This document shows positions 60,184-64,000 of a stretch of 64,000 nt of DNA, piece by piece. Each line of letters opens with the position of its first letter. Within the stretch, counting starts at the first letter, position 1. Source of the stretch: Burkholderia cepacia (GTDB lineage Bacteria; Pseudomonadota; Gammaproteobacteria; Burkholderiales; Burkholderiaceae). The notes beneath the pieces are model-generated. The model was not told the DNA's origin. It worked only from the letters and a program-made list of their open reading frames with translations, and did not search any database. The stretch is taken from assembly GCF_001039005.1 (NCBI RefSeq), contig NZ_LDWR01000043.1:1-64000 (forward strand), read 5' to 3'. The position numbers were made by a program, and so were the translations under genes.

Positions 60184-61656
60184 TTACATCGGGAAGCCCA
60201 TCGCCTTGAGGCCGCTGATCCACGCGCGCTTCCAGCCGCCTTCGGCATCCGCGCCGTCGAACGCATGGAACGTGATCTTCGCGGCGATCCAGCGCATCGG
60301 CTCGGGCGGGATGTAGCTCGGGCTCTGGTTCGCGATGTCGAGCTTGCGTTCGGGGCTGTCGCGATCGAACAGGATGTTCAGCCCCATGAACGCGCCGAAC
60401 CGGCTCGCCGCAACACCGAAGCCCGTATAGCCGGCGACGAACACGGCCTTGTCGCCGAGATAGCGCTTCGCGAACACCGAACCGCGCGAGCAGTAGTCGA
60501 TCGGGCCGCCCCACGCGTGCGAGAAGCGCACGTCGCTCAGTTGCGGGAAGGTGCGGTAGAACGCCTCCGCGAGCCGGTAGTACGTGTCGCGCTGACCGTC
60601 CTGGTGCGGTTCCGGGTCGCCGTCGAAGTGATAGCTGACGAGGCCGCCGAAGATGATGTTGTTGTTCTTCGTCAGGCGGAAATAGTTGAGCTGCGTGCGC
60701 GTGTCATACACGCCCTGGCGATTCTTCCAGCCGATCCGCGCGAGCTGCTCGTCGGTCAGCGGCTCGGTCGCGAGCACGTGGTCGCGCACCTGCACCACGC
60801 GGCGGTTGATGTCCGGAATCCCGACCTTCGCGGTGCCGCTGCCGAACACCACGCGCGGGGCCCGCACGCTGCCCTTCGGCGTCTTCACGAACACCGTGCT
60901 GCCTTCGTCGGTCACGGTCGTGAGCGGCGTGTGCTCGTACAGCTTCACGCCGAGCGACAGCGCCGCGCGCTTGAGCCCCCACGCGAGTTTCGCCGGATGC
61001 ACGATGCCGCTGCGGTTGCGCGACCACAGCGCGCCAGCGAACAGCGGCGAGTTCAGTTGTTCGAGCGTTTCGTCGCGGTTCAGCAGCACGACGTTGTGCC
61101 CGTACTCGCGATGCAGGTCGTAATCGCCCTTCAGGTGCGCGAGGTGGTCGGGATCGACCGCGACCGTCATCTCGCCGTTCCATTCGATGTCGGCGTCGAT
61201 GTCGTAGCGCTTCAGCGTCTCCTCGAATCCGTCGAGGTTGTGATGGCCGAATTCCTCGAGCTGCGCGATGTCGTTCGGGAACACGCGCACCGCGTTCGGC
61301 AGCCCGTGCATCACCGACGTCGAGATGATCCCGCCCGCGCGGCCCGATGCGCCGTGCGCGACCTTGCCGGCCTCGATCAGCACCACGTTCAGGTGCGGCA
61401 TCTGTTCCTTCGCCTGCACGGCCGACCACAGCCCGGTGAAGCCGCCGCCGACGATCAGCAGGTCGGCCGTCACGTCGCCGACGAGTTCCGGCTCGGTCGC
61501 CGGCGCGGCCGGGTTGTCGAGCCAGTACGGGAACAGCTTCGTATTCGCGAGCGCCGCCTCGACGCCCAGCGCGACCGGCGCGCCACGCATGACGTGCGCC
61601 TGAACCGGCGCGGTCTGTTTTGCTTCGTTGACTTCCATTTCCATGATCCCTGCCAT
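60184..61656 (-). CDS. FAD-dependent oxidoreductase, gamma-glutamylputrescine oxidase (PuuB)-like
   Basis: A 490-residue DAO-family flavoprotein. The FAD motif is LLIVGGGFTGLWSAVQAKEQMPHLNVVLIEAGKVAHGASGRAGG (about 65-108), and the C-terminal FAD contact is FVAGYTGFGVAASRF. The ATG at 61656 is used; a downstream ATG at 61638 has better spacing from AGGG and is possible. PuuB oxidises glutamylated putrescine to an aldehyde. A neighbouring cupin, polyamine-binding protein and agmatinase-family enzyme support an amine substrate. Confidence 0.88.
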   Translation of the reverse strand: MAGIMEMEVNEAKQTAPVQAHVMRGAPVALGVEAALANTKLFPYWLDNPAAPATEPELVGDVTADLLIVGGGFTGLWSAVQAKEQMPHLNVVLIEAGKVAHGASGRAGGIISTSVMHGLPNAVRVFPNDIAQLEEFGHHNLDGFEETLKRYDIDADIEWNGEMTVAVDPDHLAHLKGDYDLHREYGHNVVLLNRDETLEQLNSPLFAGALWSRNRSGIVHPAKLAWGLKRAALSLGVKLYEHTPLTTVTDEGSTVFVKTPKGSVRAPRVVFGSGTAKVGIPDINRRVVQVRDHVLATEPLTDEQLARIGWKNRQGVYDTRTQLNYFRLTKNNNIIFGGLVSYHFDGDPEPHQDGQRDTYYRLAEAFYRTFPQLSDVRFSHAWGGPIDYCSRGSVFAKRYLGDKAVFVAGYTGFGVAASRFGAFMGLNILFDRDSPERKLDIANQSPSYIPPEPMRWIAAKITFHAFDGADAEGGWKRAWISGLKAMGFPM

Positions 61657-61728
61657 CACACGCGAAAACGAAACCGCCGCCGGGCGCGCGTCACACGGAC
61701 GACGACGCCACGGCGGCGGTTTCGGGCA

Positions 61729-62073
61729 TCACGACTTCTCGAGCAGCACGTAGAACTTCTTCGCGTCCTCGATCGTCTCCCAGCGGCCCGCGAAGCCGGC
61801 CGGCAGCAGGTAGCCCTGGCCCGGCGTGAATTCCTTGCGGTTGCCTTCGACGTCGGTCAGCGCGATCCGGCCCTCGACGAGCCACACCGCTTCGTCGGCC
61901 GCGGTTTCCGGAAACTCCACCGAGCCGACCTTGCCTTCCCACCAGCCGATGATGTAGTTGCCGCTCTTGCCTTCGGCCGCGCGCCAATCGCTTTCGTCCA
62001 TCCCGAAGTCGAGCTTCGTGAATTCGCCCACGCCTGCGCCCAGCGGCAGGATGTCCTTGATCAATTTGGTCAT
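61729..62073 (-). CDS. small cupin-domain protein (EutQ-like)
   Basis: A 114-residue single-domain cupin (EFPETAADEAVWLVEGRIALTDVEGNRKEFTPGQGYLLPAGFAGRWETIEDAKKFYVLLE). The usual His ligands are mostly replaced, so metal binding is uncertain. It heads the operon with the oxidase and MFS genes and is divergent from the LuxR gene at 62271. Starting at 62073 fits family length. Cupins of this type accompany polyamine oxidase genes; the role is unknown. Confidence 0.85.
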   Translation of the reverse strand: MTKLIKDILPLGAGVGEFTKLDFGMDESDWRAAEGKSGNYIIGWWEGKVGSVEFPETAADEAVWLVEGRIALTDVEGNRKEFTPGQGYLLPAGFAGRWETIEDAKKFYVLLEKS

Positions 62074-62132
62074 CTGAATCTTTCGTCTCTCGATTGAAAA
62101 AAGCAGAGACAAAGTTACCCATTTACACTGCC

Positions 62133-62157
62133 CCGGTATGCCCCCCTCCGGGGGGGA
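62133..62157. promoter_or_regulatory. GGGGGRCAYRCCG element between the cupin and LuxR genes
   Basis: CCGGTATGCCCCCC (62133-62146) repeats 14 bases of the site at 56889. It is followed by TCCG and GGGGGGA, so TGCCCCCC and GGGGGGAC form a dyad. It lies 60 bases before the cupin start and about 114 before the LuxR start. This is a good operator candidate for one or both LuxR paralogues. Confidence 0.55.
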
Positions 62158-62270
62158 CAAGCGCTGTTTCGCGGGGCAGACGGGTCGGCAGGACACCCGA
62201 CGGTGTTTCCCCCTAATGACGTTTTTCATCGCACCCGCTAAAATTCCGCCGCTTTTCACCGGGGAACCGC

Positions 62271-63155
62271 ATGCTGCTCAACGTGAACCCCTTCCACCGC
62301 GACAACGACCGCTTCAACGTGTCGTTCAAGGCGCTGGGCGAGCTGATCGAGACGGTCGGCACGCCGCATTTCGTGCCGCGCCTCACGCAACTGCTGAACG
62401 ACGTGGTGCCGCTCGACGTCGCGCACGTCGAACGCTCGCGCGTCGACGGCACGATGCCCACCGGCTACCGATGCGAATGGATCGGCAGCAGCGGCATCGG
62501 CACCGCGACGTCGGACATCTCGGACGTGATGACGCTCTACTACGAGCGCTTCCTCGACAGCGACCCGCTGTTCGCGGGGCTGCGCGGCAAGACGGGCACG
62601 ATGCTCGTCGTACGCGACATCGCGGCGATTCCGCCCGGCGAATTCCGCCAGCGGATCTTCGACGACGTGCATATCGGCCACGAATGCGTGCTCGCGCGCG
62701 GTACGCGCTATTCGCAGCATTCGATCGCGCTGGAGCGCGGCCGCGACCGGCCGCCGTTCACGCTCGCCGAGATGAACCGCTTTCGCAGCATCAGCGACGT
62801 GCTGTTCCCGCTGCTCGAACTGCACGCGTCGACCACGGCCGTGCGGCGGGTCGCGCACCCGACACCCGAAATCCATCCGCTCGCGCAGTTCGATGCGCGG
62901 ATCGCGGCCGACGGCGTGAAGCTGTCGAAGCGCGAATACGAAACCTGCAAGCACCTGCTGTCCGGCAAGACCGTGCCCGAGACCGCCGCGATCCTCGGCG
63001 TGCGCGTCGCATCGGCCGAGTCGTACGTGAAGCGCGCATTCGCGAAGCTCGGCGTGCGTACCAAGCGCGAACTCGCCGCATGGGGCGCGGCCACGACGCC
63101 CTTCCCTTCCGCCGGACCGCACGACGGCGCATCGCCACCCGCAATCGTCCGCTGA
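62271..63155 (+). CDS. LuxR-type regulator (paralogue of the one at 57066)
   Basis: A 294-residue regulator. The sensor region (LRGKTGTMLVVRDIAAIPPGEFRQRIFDD) and DNA-binding domain (LSKREYETCKHLLSGKTVPETAAILGVRVASAESYVKRAFAKLGVRTKREL) align closely with the protein at 57066. It is divergent from the cupin-oxidase operon with the shared element between. It precedes the agmatinase-family gene on the same strand. The final 20 residues are a variable tail. Confidence 0.9.
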   Translation: MLLNVNPFHRDNDRFNVSFKALGELIETVGTPHFVPRLTQLLNDVVPLDVAHVERSRVDGTMPTGYRCEWIGSSGIGTATSDISDVMTLYYERFLDSDPLFAGLRGKTGTMLVVRDIAAIPPGEFRQRIFDDVHIGHECVLARGTRYSQHSIALERGRDRPPFTLAEMNRFRSISDVLFPLLELHASTTAVRRVAHPTPEIHPLAQFDARIAADGVKLSKREYETCKHLLSGKTVPETAAILGVRVASAESYVKRAFAKLGVRTKRELAAWGAATTPFPSAGPHDGASPPAIVR

Positions 63156-63310
63156 CGGCGCGAGCCGCCTTCGGTTGCGCCGCGTCGATGCGCGGGCGCC
63201 ACTCGCATCGAGACCCGTCGATGTAAACGTTGCGACTTCAAAATCTTCGCGCGCACGTTCTCCTCTACCATCGGCCGATCGCTTTACCTCAGAAAAAAGG
63301 AGACGGCCCC

Positions 63311-64000
63311 ATGCCCCGCGAACTGAACCAACCGATGGGCGGCAACGAGATGCCGCGTTTTGGCGGCATCGCCACGATGATGCGGCTGCCGCAAGCCGCC
63401 ACGACCGACGGCCTCGACGTGTGTTTTGTCGGCGTGCCGCTCGATCTCGGCACGTCGAACCGCTCGGGTTCGCGCTTCGGCCCGCGCCAGATTCGCACCG
63501 AATCCGTGCTGCTGCGGCCGTACAACATGGCCACGCGCGCCGCGCCGTTCGATTCGCTGCAGGTTGCCGATATCGGCGACGTCGCGACCAATCCGTACGA
63601 CCTGAAGGACTCGGTGCGCCGCATCGAGGACGCGTATGACGAGATCGTCGCGAACGGCTGCCGGCCGATCACGCTCGGCGGCGACCACACGATCGCGTGG
63701 CCGATCCTGCGCGCGCTGCACAAGAAGTACGGCAAGGTCGCCGTCGTGCACGTCGACGCGCACGCGGACGTGAACGACACGATGTTCGGCGAGAAGATCG
63801 CGCACGGCACGCCGTTCCGCCGCGCGGTGGAAGACGGCCTGCTGCAATGCGACAAGGTCACGCAGATCGGACTGCGCGGCACCGGCTACCACGCGGACGA
63901 TTTCGACTGGTGCCGTCAGCAGGGCTTCACCGTCGTGCAGGCGGAGGAGTGCTGGAACAAGTCGCTCGCGCCGCTGATGGCGCAGGTGCGCGAACGCGTC
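63311..64000 (+). CDS. agmatinase/ureohydrolase-family enzyme (3' end beyond window)
   Basis: The first 230 residues of a ureohydrolase. The manganese-binding motifs are GGDHT (about 123-127) and HVDAHADVND (about D149, H151, D153). AAGGAG lies before the ATG at 63311. The family cleaves agmatine, guanidinobutyrate or other guanidino compounds to urea and an amine. The context (PotF-like protein, PuuB-like oxidase) supports agmatine or a related guanidino substrate. The C-terminus is outside the window. Confidence 0.93.
   Translation, partial: MPRELNQPMGGNEMPRFGGIATMMRLPQAATTDGLDVCFVGVPLDLGTSNRSGSRFGPRQIRTESVLLRPYNMATRAAPFDSLQVADIGDVATNPYDLKDSVRRIEDAYDEIVANGCRPITLGGDHTIAWPILRALHKKYGKVAVVHVDAHADVNDTMFGEKIAHGTPFRRAVEDGLLQCDKVTQIGLRGTGYHADDFDWCRQQGFTVVQAEECWNKSLAPLMAQVRERV

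Overview
The window is high-GC DNA typical of Burkholderia, probably the B. cepacia complex. The reasons are GC-rich codon use, families characteristic of that genus (a DUF4148 secreted peptide, a DUF3138 outer-membrane protein), many LysR, AraC, LuxR and Lrp regulators, and dense catabolic and metal-resistance operons typical of a secondary replicon. I saw no rRNA, tRNA, CRISPR array, insertion sequence or prophage. The first and last genes are cut by the window edges.

Layout. (1) 1-7443: a LysR regulator faces a gene run for a PLP Cys/Met-type lyase, a three-gene polar amino-acid ABC importer, a D-amino-acid-oxidase-like flavoprotein and a cysteine desulfurase fused to a CxxGxRS phosphatase/sulfurtransferase-like domain. 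It looks like a sulfur-amino-acid scavenging locus. A short alcohol-dehydrogenase remnant follows. (2) 7707-20300: a divergent DJ-1/PfpI pair, an amino-acid permease, a DUF4148 peptide, a LuxR regulator, an SDR plus sugar-lactone-oxidase operon with its own AraC regulator, a degenerate EF-hand protein, an S10 carboxypeptidase lipoprotein and an AT-rich gap. (3) 20300-22114: a secreted ExeM-type nuclease. (4) 22327-38376: a large copper island. It holds a periplasmic copper operon (CopC, CopD, CusF-like protein, multicopper oxidase, TolC-like protein, two small proteins), a divergent two-component system, a cation exchanger preceded by a yybP-ykoY (Mn2+) riboswitch, and a CusCBA-F copper/silver RND efflux operon.

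(5) 38483-40025: a glutathione transferase, an HxlR regulator and a small unknown protein. (6) 40155-49295: the most interesting region. One tightly packed eight-gene minus-strand operon, divergent from an Lrp/AsnC regulator, encodes arylformamidase, tryptophan-2,3-dioxygenase-like protein, kynureninase, an amino-acid permease, a gentisate-dioxygenase-like cupin, an FAH-family hydrolase, a nitrilase-superfamily enzyme and maleate isomerase. These steps form a chemically complete route from a 5-hydroxylated tryptophan to alanine, pyruvate, ammonia and fumarate, with no hydroxylase needed. The dioxygenase lacks the active-site His of ordinary TDOs.

(7) 49509-64000: a locus resembling polyamine or guanidino-compound catabolism. 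It has an MFS carrier, a C45-type acyltransferase/hydrolase, a porin, a PotF-like binding protein, an amidohydrolase, a PuuB-like oxidase, a cupin, a second MFS, a LysR and an agmatinase-family enzyme. Two paralogous LuxR-type regulators lie here, each divergent from a target operon, and a GGGGGRCAYRCCG element recurs in three promoter regions.
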